This document shows, piece by piece, positions 11,240 to 21,899 of a DNA stretch of 64,000 bases (positions are counted from its first letter, which is position 1; every line of letters starts with the position of its first letter). This DNA is from Macrothele yani (taxonomy: Eukaryota; Arthropoda; Arachnida; Araneae; Macrothelidae): positions 83,737,127 through 83,801,126 of the forward strand of contig CM077023.1 in NCBI GenBank assembly GCA_039090855.1. The letters run 5' to 3'. A program made the position numbers and the translations under genes. The notes under the pieces are model-generated. The model ran no database searches, had not been told where the DNA came from, and saw only the letters and a program-made list of their open reading frames with translations.

Positions 11240-11975
11240 TGAAATAATTCTTCAGAGCTGCAGAGTATGATTCAGGAACTTGCTGAGAAGGGTAAAGAAA
11301 CGGGATTAAAAATTAACTTTCAGAAAATAACTGATGTACAATGCTTTTATAAAGAATGAAGATTTATCAGTTGATGAGGAAAAGATGGAGACAACAAATT
11401 CCTACATTTACCTTGGACAGCAAATATCAAGCGAGGAAGAAATTAACTGGCGTATAAAACTTTGTTGGAGAGCTTTTGGAAAAAACAGTACAATTTTTAA
11501 GAGCAATATGCCATTATGTTTTAAAATAAAGTGTTTAATCAATGCATCCTTCGAGTGCTTACGTAGAAAGCAGAGACGTAGACCTTAACTAAAAAAGACA
11601 TACAACGACTGCAGACAACTGAAAGAAGCATAGAGAGATGCATGCTTGTGGTAACCACGAATGATATAAAGAGGAACTCGTGGATAAGGAAAATGATAAG
11701 AGTGGAAGGCATCATGATCAGAGTAAAATCCCTGAAATGGCAATGGGCTAGACATATTGCCAGGAGAACGGACCACCGATGAACAACAGAAATTTTAGAC
11801 TGTATTCCAAAGGACGGTAAAAGACATAGAAGATGACCATGTGGAAGGTGGATGGTTGGAGGAGACTGGCCCAAGACAGTCCATTGTGGAAGAAACTTGG
11901 GGAGACTTTCATCCCGCAGTGGACTGTTAGTGATTGACAATGCTGCTGCTGCTGATGATGATGATGATGATATGT
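11240..11975 (+). mobile_element. RTE-type non-LTR retrotransposon, 3' end
   Basis: Conceptual translation shows the end of a reverse transcriptase: a KETGLKINFQK-like segment (~11285), then SYIYLGQQISS, INWRIKLCWRAFGKNSTIFK and PLCFKIKC (11400-11540). It is followed, with stops and shifts, by the post-RT region (MAMG, QENGPP, WRRLAQDSPLWKKLGETF to ~11915). The sequence ends in a short tail of gct then gatgat repeats (11942-11972), as RTE elements end in short tandem repeats. It is heavily 5'-truncated and inactive. Related 3' ends lie at 38008-38194, 40230-40540 and 40825-41062. Confidence 0.82.
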
Positions 11976-11999
11976 TCGAATTTATAGCTCAAAGCAGAT

Positions 12000-12080
12000 T
12001 TGTCAGGGTCGGGTCCGGCTCGAGTCCAATTATGTGACGGTCGGGTCCGGGTCAAAATTTTTGACCCATTTTCAACTCTG
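12000..12080. repeat. GGGTC-rich repeat resumed after RTE fragment
   Basis: Several copies of gggtcgggtccgg and a tttttgacccattttcaact segment echo 11100-11170. The two parts look like one older repeat split by the RTE insertion. No coding content. Confidence 0.5.
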
Positions 12081-12182
12081 GATGAGAACAATGTGAAACA
12101 GCATTCGCTTAAGGAGTTCGCAACAAGTCGGTGTTTGTCTTCATGAAATTCACAGAAAAGAGAAAACATTATGACCACCTGC

Positions 12183-13196
12183 TTAATATGCTGTTCGTCG
12201 TCCACGTGCCGCCAAAACAGCTCTTACCCGGCTAGCCACATACACTACAACATTTCTAAAAGTGTCTTGTGGTATCTGATACCAACACGTTACCAGTAGA
12301 TTTAACCCTTGTAAGTTAAGTGGTGAAGCCGTCGCAGATCGGATTTGCTGTTCCAACACAAACCACACATGCTCAATTGCATTGATGTCTGGAAAATGTT
12401 TAATATCTGGAAGTCTTCCTCACGTTCCGCGAACCGTTCTTGAACAATCCGGGCTGTGTGGCATGGAGCATTGTGCTGTGAAAGAAGGCACTACTAGAGC
12501 AGAATACCGTTTCCATGAAAGGATGTATCTGGTATGCAGCGATGTTTAAGTAGGTGGTAGACATCATAGTTTCCTGCATGAATGACTGGACACAGGGTTT
12601 TGCAGCAGAACATTGCCCGGAGACTTGCACTTCCTCGGTCGGCTTATCATCGTCCCACGGTACATTCTGGTGGCAATATTTCCTCAGGTAAACGACTCAC
12701 ATGTACCCTACAGTCCACATAGTGCAACAGAAAAGGAGATTCGTCGGACCAGACGACCTCCTTCCGATCATTCAAGGGTCAGTTTGATGCTAGCGTGCCC
12801 CTTGTAGGCGCTTTTGACGGTGAACCGAAGTTAACTCTAAGCGGCTTACTGTTACACAGACCCATTTTCAGCAGAATTCGATGTACTGTGTGTTGTGACA
12901 CATTACTCTCGTCCCCAGCATTCAAATTACCGGCGAGTTGCTCCACAGTATCCCTTGTGTTGGCTCGTATCATACGTGATAGCCTTCGCTCAATTCTAAT
13001 ATCAATTAGCCGTGTTCGGCAAGCACCTTGCCGGTGGTTCGTGGATTTCCCCACTCGAACCACTTTTTGAAGGCACTAAGCACGGTGACAGTGAGCCCAT
13101 TGCAAACCTTGCCGCCCCGAAAAAGCTCTGACCCAGACGTCTGGCCATTACAATTTGGCCTTCGTCAAACTCACTAAAGTCTGCTGCAATTCCCAT
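12183..13196 (-). pseudogene. Tc1-like transposase C, decayed, second D replaced by H
   Basis: On the minus strand the ATG at 13194-13196 opens MGIAADFSEFDEGQIVMARR, a Tc1 N-terminus. A second DNA-binding block follows in another frame (RLIDIRIERRLSRMIRAN and VSQHTVHRILLKMG). VVWSDESPF (~12740) holds the first catalytic D. The second motif reads QHNAPCHTAR, so the aspartate is histidine. The glutamate is kept in INAIEHVWFVLEQQ (~12370). The frame closes RVRAVLAARGRRTAY then TAA near 12190. Several frameshifts. I could not find matching inverted ends; the right-hand edge may have been lost before element D inserted at 13246. Confidence 0.85.
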
Positions 13197-13245
13197 CTGA
13201 AGAACAAGAATAATACTGATTAACAGAGCTCAGCATCAGGTGTTA

Positions 13246-14800
13246 CACTGGCGTGCAAAAATTAAGGACGAGACGGCTTTTCGAATGTAATGTCGTGCAG
13301 AAGTGCTCCACATCGACTCAAATCATACCATAAGATCCCCAAGATGTAAGAATATGGGACAAGTGAGCAAAAACCGTCCAAACAAGGAATCCAAAGGATA
13401 CAAAGACACTTTATTGAAAAGGTAGCTTCGAGCACCACTGGACAGAAGACAGAAACGTCCATGTGACAGGCGGCTGCCCAGAAAAATCCAGTCTTTAGTA
13501 GGGGAAATGATCACCCCAGACTGCGTTGCAGGATTTACAACGTCTGTCCATGCTGAGGACGAGGTTGTCAAGGAGCTGTTGAGGCATCGCGGCCCACTCC
13601 TCTAGTAGCGCCAGTCGCAGCTGCGGAATCGTTGCTGGCGGCTGGTGACGTGCTGCCAAGCGTCTCCAGAGAAGGTCCCACACGTGTTCGGTTGGATTTA
13701 GGTCCAGGGACCTTACCGGCCAATCCATGCGTTGAACATCTTCTCTCTCCAACAGCTCTGCCACAGCCACTGTACGATGAGGTGTAGCGTTGTCGTCCAT
13801 GAAGAGGAACTCAGGACCCGCAGCACCTCTAAACAGACGCACGTGAGGCAGGAGAACCTCGGTACGATAGCGGACACCAGTGACTGAACCTCCTTGGAAG
13901 ATGTGGAGTTCAGTACGGCTACCAAGCATGAAACCGTCCCAAACGAGAGCTCCGCCACCTCCAAACCGGTCCCTTTCGATGATGTTGGAGGTGTGATTGT
14001 GTGTTGCCTGCTCTCTCCAGATGTGTATACGTCCAGAATCGCTCGTCAGACTAAATCGGCTCTCATCCGTCAAGAGAACTCGACCCATTGCTGATGTGTC
14101 CAGTTCTTGTGTTCCTGGCACCACAGAAACCGCCGTGTCCGATGAGCAGGCGTTAATGGCACACACCGTACTGGTCGTCCTGCAAATATACCACCTTTGT
14201 GCAGCCTCCTGGCCACGGTAAAACGCGATAACGGACGTCCAGTTGCCTGTTGCATGTGTCTTGCGATTTCTCCCGCTGTCTGCCGTCTGTCTCTTCTCGC
14301 CTGTAGGACAACATACCGGTCGTTCGCCACCGTGGTTGCTCGTGGACGACCACCGCTAAACTCTCTGGCAGCTGTTCCTGTCGTTTGAAATGCTCTCTAA
14401 GCTCGTGAAACGATGGTGTGAGCGATCCCGAACTCCTCGGCCACACTAGTCACACTTCGACATTCTTCCAATTTCCCAATGACGTGACCTCGAGTAAAAT
14501 CATCCAGATATCGTCTACTGGATTGCCTGTTGGCCATATCACACGATGGCAGCATTTCGACGTCGTTCAAACCGATGTATATCGTGCAATAGCTTTCACC
14601 GAATTGCTGAGCGTACACCGCCCGTGTGCTTTATACCCTTCCGACACCCCCCTACCCCCGTCATGCTGCATATATGCGCATGCACTACCGTACCAGACCC
14701 TAGTGTATGTCCTGAGTGGTCTTTCGGTGGTCCGTTCTGCCTGCTCGTTCCGCTGTTGTGCCAATTTCTCCTCTTCGTCCTTAATTTTTGCACACCAGTG
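13246..14800 (-). mobile_element. Tc1-like element D
   Basis: The 1555-bp element has ~26-bp inverted ends (left cactggcgtgcaaaaattaa; right in reverse cactggtgtgcaaaaattaa) with TA at 13244-13245 and 14801-14802. It is longer than a minimal Tc1 because of non-coding sequence at both sides of the transposase. Confidence 0.93.
13495..14537 (-). pseudogene. Tc1-like transposase D (DD34E), one stop and one frameshift
   Basis: The ATG at 14535-14537 opens MANRQSSRRYLDDFTRGHVI. The frame meets an in-frame TAG at 14397-14399 where the family has tryptophan, continues to WVEFS near 14085, then shifts to the frame of GRVLLTDESRFSLTSD and stays open to the stop near 13495. The triad is LLTDESRF, FMDDNATPH and SLDLNPTEHVWD with 34 residues between the second D and the E. 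FGGGGALVWDG is the glycine-rich segment. It resembles element F in domain wording (MANRQ/MSSRH start, RRYLDDF/RHHLDDF), so D and F belong to one lineage. Confidence 0.92.
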
Positions 14801-14802
14801 TA

Positions 14803-15639
14803 TTTATACCTTTTTATGAGCTTCACACGCGCCGTTGTTTACCTGCAGTTGTTATTGCCATCTGCATAAAGACGCGCTGATCAAAATGTTTTGTACACTT
14901 GCTCTACTTTTCCCGCTGCCCACATATTCCACTGAGGCAAAAAGTGAGATAAACTTGTCCTTGCGATGACGTCTGACTAGGGTCGTGGCTGGTACAACTC
15001 TCTAGGGTAATCCGCTATCCATACGTGTTCTAAGCCAGTACGGTTTAAACTCCTAAGGTAGTGTAGGATGAAGGGATTTTAAGATTTTTTGTTAATTGCC
15101 GCTTGTCACTATAAATTCGCAAGGCAAATTGGATGCCTGAGGTCAAGCTTCCAAGTCCATGTCTAGTCCCCTTTTCTGGAAGTAACTGTGAGCATTCGAC
15201 GAAACATATCACCAGAACAAATAAATAAAATAAAAAAATAAAATAAAACGAGGTGGCCATTGGTCGTTCAGACAGGAGATACCCCAGACAAAAGAGATAC
15301 ATTTCTTCATTGCATTGCCTTTATATTATTACATTTACTCTTATGATAAAGTGCTCGCATTATTTTTATCAGATTATTCCTAATGGGAAATAATCAGATT
15401 ATTCCTAATCTTCCTTATTATAAATTACGTTTTCAATGTTTTTTATTAATTCGCTCGATTAGGATACTTATTTTGAAGATACCCGATTAAATATTCAGTG
15501 GCACTAATTCCTGCAAAAATTTCTTTCACCAGAAGATATCACTAATATATCGATATTGCATGCAAATTATTGGCGTACTATTCATATAGGTTTCATCGAT
15601 ATGGTACACCACCAGGACCTTAGCTAACAGGGGGCTATA
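14803..15639. other. Unassigned stretch
   Basis: No gene or RNA recognised. An open frame on the minus strand at 15045-15302 begins with hydrophobic residues but has no recognisable motif and low-complexity A+T-rich DNA beneath it. From about 15340 an A+T-rich stretch contains a short direct repeat, taatcagattattcctaat-like, at 15367-15410. Confidence 0.45.
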
Positions 15640-16746
15640 GGGCTGTCATCTCCCTGAAAGGCAAACAAGATCCACCAGCTGGAAAATGTAGGTTGTTGTA
15701 AATTCTTTGAACTTCTGTCTTCCGTGGTTTATAAAAATGTCTTTTGCATTTCATAATAAGCATAAATACTTTACTTTATTTATGCGTGTATTGTACTTTT
15801 TAAAAGTAAAAGCATAACTCAAAAGAAATTACTTCTCTAAGTGAATCAGTAGGGACAGCTCCGACAATGATTCTCTGCCACGTGAGCATAGGACTTGTTG
15901 TTGCTAAGGGTTAGGATAGAGAGAAAGTCATTTTTTTTGCTCTATTTTTAGAGAAACGTGAAATGTGAAATAACATTAAAAAACAAAACAGACAGACGGA
16001 GGGGGAGTAGTTGTGCATACGGACGGTTGAAACACTGTTCGTCACTTGGTAAATGACTATGAGATGCTTTGGTAAGTGACTGCTGTTAAAAAACTTCCAG
16101 GTGGCTCATTGCTTACAAAGAAGTCTTGTCATTGCAACGTCTCAGCTAAATACAGTATATCCCTTTAGGCGATGTAAAACAGTGCTAAAGAGAAATACGA
16201 GAGAGGGAGAGAAAGGTTTCACTTTTTCGTGCTCATTGTTTTACAGTTAGTAGGAGCGGTTTTGTGATTCATGCGTGGAAGAAGTGTCTATTGGCTGAGA
16301 AATGGAAGGCTTTTGGTTTTTAAGCTGGGAAGAAATATTTGGCTGTTGATCACGGTAAGAAGAGGTTTCCTCCAAGCACAAAGGAAGGAGAATGGGCGAT
16401 TCAAGACAGAGTAGAAAGAGCCGAAATTCGGCGTCAAAAATCCTCGATGACATTGCCTGGGTAAAGAAAGCAGAATAGTAAACTAAAAAAAATGCTAGTT
16501 GGAAGTTATCTTTCTTCCAGCAATAATGACCCTGCAACTCAGCCACCGTCAAACAAATTCTGATAATGCGATTTATTTTTAATATTTCAAAGGAGTTCAT
16601 TTTTCATTTTCGTCCCCCCCCCACTTTTTCATATTTTGAATTTCGTTTTCTTTTCGACATAGAGAAATTGTTCACTCGAGAAGTAAATTAACAAAAGAAA
16701 CGAAAACACAAAACAAAGCTTGCATCTGCATTTGTGGATGAATATA
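15640..16746 (+). repeat. Dispersed repeat A, copy 1, left part
   Basis: This stretch aligns by eye, at moderate divergence, with 61520-62742. Shared landmarks in the same order: ttgttgtaaattctttgaac, tcaaaagaaattacttctct, aagtgactatgaaatgct-like, ggtaagaagagg, then a caaagcttgcatctgcattt-like end. An open minus-strand frame at 16247-16600 is within the repeat and has no recognised motif. Copy 1 is interrupted by Tc1-like element E and resumes at 18158. Nature unknown; no RT or transposase seen. Confidence 0.7.
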
Positions 16747-18155
16747 GACTCACGGACAATGAAATTTGCGCACCTAGAAGAAAACATGCTGCAACCGCGA
16801 AACTTTGCAAATAGCTAGAGTGCGTGCTGGTGTGTAAATAATACACGTTTGGTGCGAGTGCGCATGACCGCACACCCTGTGGTGGCGCTGCAAGCACAAA
16901 CCGGAGTCTTATAAACCGGCGTCTAGTCGATGCCCCATGAAAGCGAAAAGCACCGGCCGACGCAAGCATGAGAACAGAGTGACAAGAATGCCGAGTAGAC
17001 GCCAGAGACATCGATTTCGCAATTTACGGACTTTTAGAGAGGCCTGATCATCGGGCTGAAAACCGCAGGGTGATCAGTGCGCCGTATAGCCCACCACGTG
17101 GATCGTTCGGACCATACCGTCAGACTGTGTTAGGAGCAGTAGACATGTGACGGCACTGCCACACGGCGGAGCTGCTCCTGACGGACCAGGAGGACCACCG
17201 GTAGAGAGGATCGACGGATCGTGCGCTAGGCACGAACGGATCCCACGGGGACCCGGTCCACTATACAGGCAGATGTAGCGGCTCCTGTGTGCTCACGAAC
17301 CATTTCCCGACGCCTCGCGGAAGCAAATCTGCGATCCCAGCGCCTCTTACGTGTGCTATCATTAACACTGGAACATCCCCGGCTCCGTGTGCAGTGGTGC
17401 CAAGCCAGAGCGACGTGAAACGCCACAGACTGGCGACGTGTGGTGTTTAGCGATCGGTGCCGCTTCGTTTTGGGGACAGATGATCATCGTGTCCGGGTGT
17501 GGAAGTCCCCTGGTCAACGGCACAACCCCAACCTCGCTATCGAGCGCCACACCTCTCCCACTGCAGACATTATGGTCTGGGGAGCCATTGTCTACGGTAG
17601 CCGATCAGCTGTAGTAGTGGTAAGTGGATTATTGACGGGCCAACGGTATGTGGATGAGATCATACAGCCCCATGTGCTCCCATTCCTGGCCGGGATCCCA
17701 GGTGCGCTATACCAATAAGATAATGCCCGCCCGCACACGGCTCGGGGTAGCCTAGGACTGCCTACGTCATGTCCAGACTTCCATGGCCAGCCGCTCCCCG
17801 GACATGTCCCCTATCGAGCATGTGTTGGACCAGTTGAAACGCCGGCTACCGCCCTGCCGCAGTATCCGTAATTTGGAGCACACAGTCCAACACATTTGGG
17901 ACAGTCTGCCGCAGGACAACATCAGGCGTCTGCTCGCCTCCATTGCAGGACCGTATTGCAACATTTATCGCCGCACGAGGCGATGCGACGCGCTATTGAA
18001 GATGATCGGACAGCGTGCCACAAATCCCTCTGTAATTGTCCTGCAGCTCTGTTTTTCCCATCATGTGTATCATTCATCTGTATCATTACGTCCAGAAAAT
18101 TTCAGTTCAATCCGATGCTTCCTTCTTGGTGCGCAAATTTCATCTTCCGTGAATG
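16747..18155 (+). mobile_element. Tc1-like element E
   Basis: The 1409-bp element has inverted ends sharing tcacgga then gatgaaatttgcgcacc-like sequence (left 16747-16780, right 18120-18155), with TA at 16745-16746 and 18156-18157. It sits inside dispersed repeat A, so it is younger than that copy. Confidence 0.88.
16988..18035 (+). pseudogene. Tc1-like transposase E, heavily decayed
   Basis: The ATG at 16988 opens MPSRRQRHRFRNLRTF, a Tc1-like start, but stops appear within 20 codons. The first catalytic motif reads VVFSDRCRFVLG (first D kept, the usual E-S lost) near 17445. The second is YQ-stop-DNARPHTA near 17720, with TAA directly before the D. The E motif SRSPDMSPIEHVLDQL is in a third frame at 17786. 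An intermediate open segment (17440-17718) holds IMVWGAIVYG. At least two frameshifts and many stops; it is the most decayed of the dated Tc1 copies here. Confidence 0.85.
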
Positions 18156-18157
18156 TA

Positions 18158-18250
18158 GTTTGTCGTTGAACACAGAGTCCCCCCTCACCACCACCTGAGA
18201 CAAGTCTTCAGCTGTCCTGGTTCTGAGACCTAGCTACGCCCACTGCTCCC
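18158..18250 (+). repeat. Dispersed repeat A, copy 1, right part
   Basis: tttgtcgttgaacacagagt and then ctgagacctagctacg match, at moderate divergence, 62747-62815 (tttgtagttaaacaccgag and gggacttacctacgg). It continues directly from 16746 if element E is removed. Confidence 0.65.
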
Positions 18251-18534
18251 TCCGAAAAATGTTCTTGTTGTGCGCCTGCTTTCAGCATAGCATGAATTGT
18301 GAAGGAAACTTGATTTTTACTATCTAATAGTATATGAGCACATAAGTTACTAAAGCTCAGATAATAAAAATACTGAACGTATTCATAATTTTGCTTAATT
18401 AAAAAGTTAAAAACTATTATTTGCTTTGAGAAAGCAACACGTCATTTGTAGCTATCTGAAGAATCGCTCTGTAAGCTGCATCAGACTAATGTCAGTCAAC
18501 ACTTCAGTTGCACTGTAACTTGTACTCACTGATA
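18251..18534. other. Unassigned spacer
   Basis: A+T-rich, no gene, RNA or repeat recognised. It separates dispersed repeat A from Tc1-like element F. Confidence 0.5.
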
Positions 18535-18794
18535 CACTGCCGGACAATTGCTAAGGACGGATGACAATAGCAACGATAGCAACCATAAAATGGAAGGCAG
18601 GAAAATGTGGAAATTAGCATAAGTGCGGGATACAGTAAGACGTGTTGTGCGTATGCAAATTTTGGATTGCCGAACTTGTTCGTGACGTCATAGCGCTGAT
18701 AAGAGATATAAAGGATTTGACGCGTATTGACCGTTGTTGTTCAAACGCAAAGTTGAAAGGGAAAGAATCAATTGACGAACTTGCAAGTTTCAGT

Positions 18795-19826
18795 ATGTCT
18801 TCCCGACATCACCTAGATGATTTTATGCGTGGCCGTATTATTGGCAAGATTGAAGAAAAGCGAAAAATAACAGATGTTGCCAGGGAGTTCGACGTCAGCC
18901 ACAGTGTTGTTTCAAGGCTTTGGAAATCATTTCAAACAAATGGAGAGTGTAGCAAACGTCACGGGGGAGGTCGTGTTCGCAGTACGACACCTGCAGAAGA
19001 TCGGTACATAGTGCTATCAACAAAAAGACACCGGCACAGCACAGCTAGTGAGGTAGCAAATCAGTTTATGGCTGCTACTGGCAAGCGGATCTCCCGAAAA
19101 ACTGTCGCCAGACGTTTGCATGAAGGAGGACTATATGCCCGCCGTCCTGTTGTGTGCATCCCATTGTCCAGACGTCACCGTACCTCCCGTTTGCAATGGT
19201 GCCATCAACATCACAATTGGACTGATAACGACTGGTCTGCTGTCCTCTTCACAGATGAGAGTAGATACAGTCTATCGTCTGATTGTCGACTACAACTGAT
19301 CTGGCGTGATAGTGGTACTGCATATTGTCCAGCAAACATACAGGAAAGGGACCGATATCCGACATGTAGTGTCATGGTATGGGCCCGCATCATGATCAAT
19401 GGCCGTACGTCCCTCTATGTGCTTCCAACTGGGACTATGACTGGCCAACGATACATTAATGATGTTCTGCTACCTCATGTTTGCATGTTCCGTGGTGCTG
19501 TTGGTGATAGATTCATTTTCATGGACGACAACGCAACATGTCATCGAACAGTCGCTGCCCAAGTGTGTCTTGAGAGCGAGGATATTCAACGCCTCGTATG
19601 GCCAGCACGTTCTCCAGATCTGAATCCCATTGAAAATGTATGGGATGCATTGGAGAGGAGTCTTGCTGGTCGCCAATGCCCTCCAATAAACAAGGACACC
19701 CTCATCCGTGCCCTGACAGAGGAATAGGGTAAATTACCCCAACAGCTGCTTGATAATGTTGTGCAAAGCATGACACGACGTGTGTAATCTTGCATCGCCC
19801 TCCATGGTGGCCATATCCCGTATTGA
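18795..19826 (+). pseudogene. Tc1-like transposase F (DD34E), two late stops
   Basis: From ATG 18795 (MSSRHHLDDFMRGRIIGKIE) the frame is open to codon 310 and, apart from TAG at 19725-19727 and one TAA further on, continues to TGA at 19824-19826, 343 codons in all. The first stop stands where element D has tryptophan (EEW). The triad is LFTDESRYS, FMDDNATCH and [15 protein letters not shown], with 34 residues between the second D and E. The open frame also extends upstream to 18642, but family alignment with element D favours 18795. All three catalytic residues are kept; both stops lie beyond them, in the last 35 codons. Confidence 0.94.
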
Positions 19827-19935
19827 CATCTTACGCCGGAACGCCTGCGGACGGTAATTGCATTTTTTTCACGTTTACGTATTCTGCAGAAAATGGCCTG
19901 TTTGTCCCTTGAACACGTTCCAAAGCCTTCTGGAT

Positions 19936-20154
19936 GTTTTTCTTTTTTATTGGAGGTTTAACGACCACCGTGAGCAACTCAATGGACTATAAGCAGTCGC
20001 CCGTCCCTAATTTAGGGTCACTGGTTCCAGGGAAGGGAGAGAGCCAGTGCCGTAAGACAAACACAACATCTATGCCTCACCGGGATTCGAACTCGGACCC
20101 CTTACGGACGAATGATTAGAGGCCAGCGCCTTAGACCACTGCGCCACCGGGGCG
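19936..20154 (-). mobile_element. tRNA-derived SINE, full length, with 11-bp target duplication
   Basis: Read on the minus strand it begins gccccggtggcgcagtggtc, has an A box (tggcgcagtgg) and a B box (gagttcgaatcccgg), then a body with ggaaccagtgaccctaaatt-like sequence and a tail ending near 19936 in aataaaaaagaaaaa. Both sides carry gccttctggat (19925-19935 and 20155-20165). The RNA polymerase III boxes place it among tRNA-derived SINEs. It interrupts Tc1-like element F outside the transposase. Confidence 0.93.
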
Positions 20155-20322
20155 GCCTTCTGGATTTCAGAGCACAATAAATTGTCTTTCTTGTAATGTC
20201 CTGGCATTCAGACATTATTTTATTTCACTTGGCATCCAACCACACTTACTTTTTTATGCGCTATATAGCCGTTTATGATCCGTCCTTAGCAATTGTCCAG
20301 CAGTGTATCAGTCAGTAACATA

Positions 20323-21540
20323 CACGGTCATATCAGAATAATGTGACCACCTATCTAATAATAGGAATAACCACTCTTGGTCCGGATTACAGCGTCGAGA
20401 TGGCGTGGCATGAACAGAATGAGGCCCTGGAAGGTTGCCTGAGTCACATGTGCCCATTCGGACTGCCACAGAGCACGGAGCTCCCGGAGATGATGTGGTT
20501 GTGTGTCAGCACGGCGAACCTGTAGATCTAAATAGTATCACAAGTGTTCTATGGGATTGAGGTCGGGCGGTTTCACCGGCCAAGGGAGAACGGAGACATC
20601 GCTGTCGTGTTTCTAGAACCAGTCACGCATCCCTTTAGCGACATGGCAGGGAGCATTGTCCTCTTGGTAGTCACCATCACCACCAGGGTAAACGTCCAAC
20701 AAGAAGGGATGCATATGGTCAGCGAGGATGGACAGGTAGCCATTGGCGTTCAGGTACCCATCCAGTAGTACCATCGGTCTCAGGCCATACTAGGAAAACA
20801 TCACCATACATCCACACTGCCACCGCCGGTCTTTATTTGACCGACAAGCGTGTCCGTGTGTTGGTTCTCGTGCGTCTGACGCCGTATCCGCCACCGCCCG
20901 TAACTTCTGTGGAGTAGAAACCTCAATTCATCGTAGAAGGCAACCTTTTCCCACTTTTCCACTGTCCAATGACGATAGTCCCATACGAACTGCAGGAGTC
21001 GTTGCCGTTGGACTTGGCTTAAAAGGGTGCCTTGACGCAGCGTCCACTCCGAAGACCCATGCGTGACAGAGTTCACTCTACTGTTATCGGGTACACGTAC
21101 CTGGGTGCCCCAGCGTTCCTTTGCGTGGTCAGTTGCTGCACTGTTGCGCGTTGATTGCCTTTTACTAGTCGACGGAGGCGACGTTCTGCTCTGGGGTCGA
21201 TGGCCTTTGGGGCTCCACAGGTATGACGTCGGGATGTACTCGGTGTGCCAGCGGTCCATTCTTGTTGCACCCTTACTACAGCACCTCGCGGACAGCCCAC
21301 GAAGTCTGCTGTTTCTGAGATGCTTCCACCTTTGGCTCGGTAGCCGATGATCATTCTTTTTGCACGTCCGTCAAATCACTACCTCTGCTCATTGTGCTCA
21401 CGTAACGTACTTATGGCTCATCTGTCCTGGCCGGCCGCTGATATCTCCGTGTGGTCGACCTTATCACGTGTACCATGTGATGCGCCTGGGCGGGTACACT
21501 GCGATTGCGGGGGTGGTCATGCTATTCTGATACGACTATG
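20323..21540 (-). mobile_element. Tc1-like element G
   Basis: The 1218-bp element has imperfect inverted ends (left cacggtcatatcagaataat, right in reverse catagtcgtatcagaatagc, both followed by tgaccacc). The left target is TA (20321-20322); the right has become CA. It starts 17 bp after the end of element F. Confidence 0.85.
20345..21392 (-). pseudogene. Tc1-like transposase G, decayed
   Basis: On the minus strand the ATG at 21390-21392 opens MSRGSDLTDVQK; a shift in an A run then leads to MIIGYRAKGGSISETADFVG (21073-21354), the first helix-turn-helix. The next open segment (20801-21259, another frame) holds HWTVEKWEKVAFYDELRF, where the usual S/T-D-E-S is Y-D-E-L. A GGGSVDVW stop-C-F segment follows near 20810. 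Remaining motifs are broken by stops. The far end resembles PRHLDAVIRTKSG, the usual C-terminus. Inactive. Confidence 0.82.
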
Positions 21541-21680
21541 CATACATGTAGCAAATAATCGTGGTGAGTCCATTTTAGTCGCAGGATATCGCAGTGATAA
21601 ATATGATTGTTATGGAAGATTGATAATACAGTGGGGGCACTCTAGAGAGAATAGAACACTTGGGAACCGCTAAATCTTCT

Positions 21681-21890
21681 GGTGGGAGGAGGAGTGGGGG
21701 GGAGTAACGACTGCCGTGAGGAACTCAATGGGCTATAAGCAGTCGTCCGTCCCTAATGTGGGGCCACTGGCTCTAGGGAAGGCGTGGAGCAGTGCCATAA
21801 GGTAAATACATCATCCGTGCCTCAGCTGGGATTCGAACCCACACCCATCTCGGACAAATGGTCAGAAACCAGTGCTTAGCCCACTGAGCA
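21681..21890 (-). mobile_element. tRNA-derived SINE with 9-bp target duplication
   Basis: Same family as the copy at 19936-20154, more diverged. The minus-strand reading has a decayed head, B box ggttcgaatcccag, and the body tataagcagtcg / gaggaactcaatggg in reverse. Direct repeats aaatcttct flank it (21672-21680 and 21891-21899). Confidence 0.88.
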
Positions 21891-21899
21891 AAATCTTCT

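Larger units (their letters stand above)
18535..20305 (+). mobile_element. Tc1-like element F with a SINE inside
   Basis: Inverted ends of about 27 bp (left cactgccggacaattgctaa; right in reverse cactgctggacaattgctaa) are flanked by TA at 18533-18534 and 20306-20307. Total 1771 bp, of which about 230 bp (19936-20154 plus one target duplication) is a later SINE, so the original element was about 1.54 kb, like element D. Confidence 0.94.

Noticed and set aside
20801..21259. Intact 152-codon gene on the minus strand
   Set aside because: It is the middle of the frameshifted Tc1-like transposase G.
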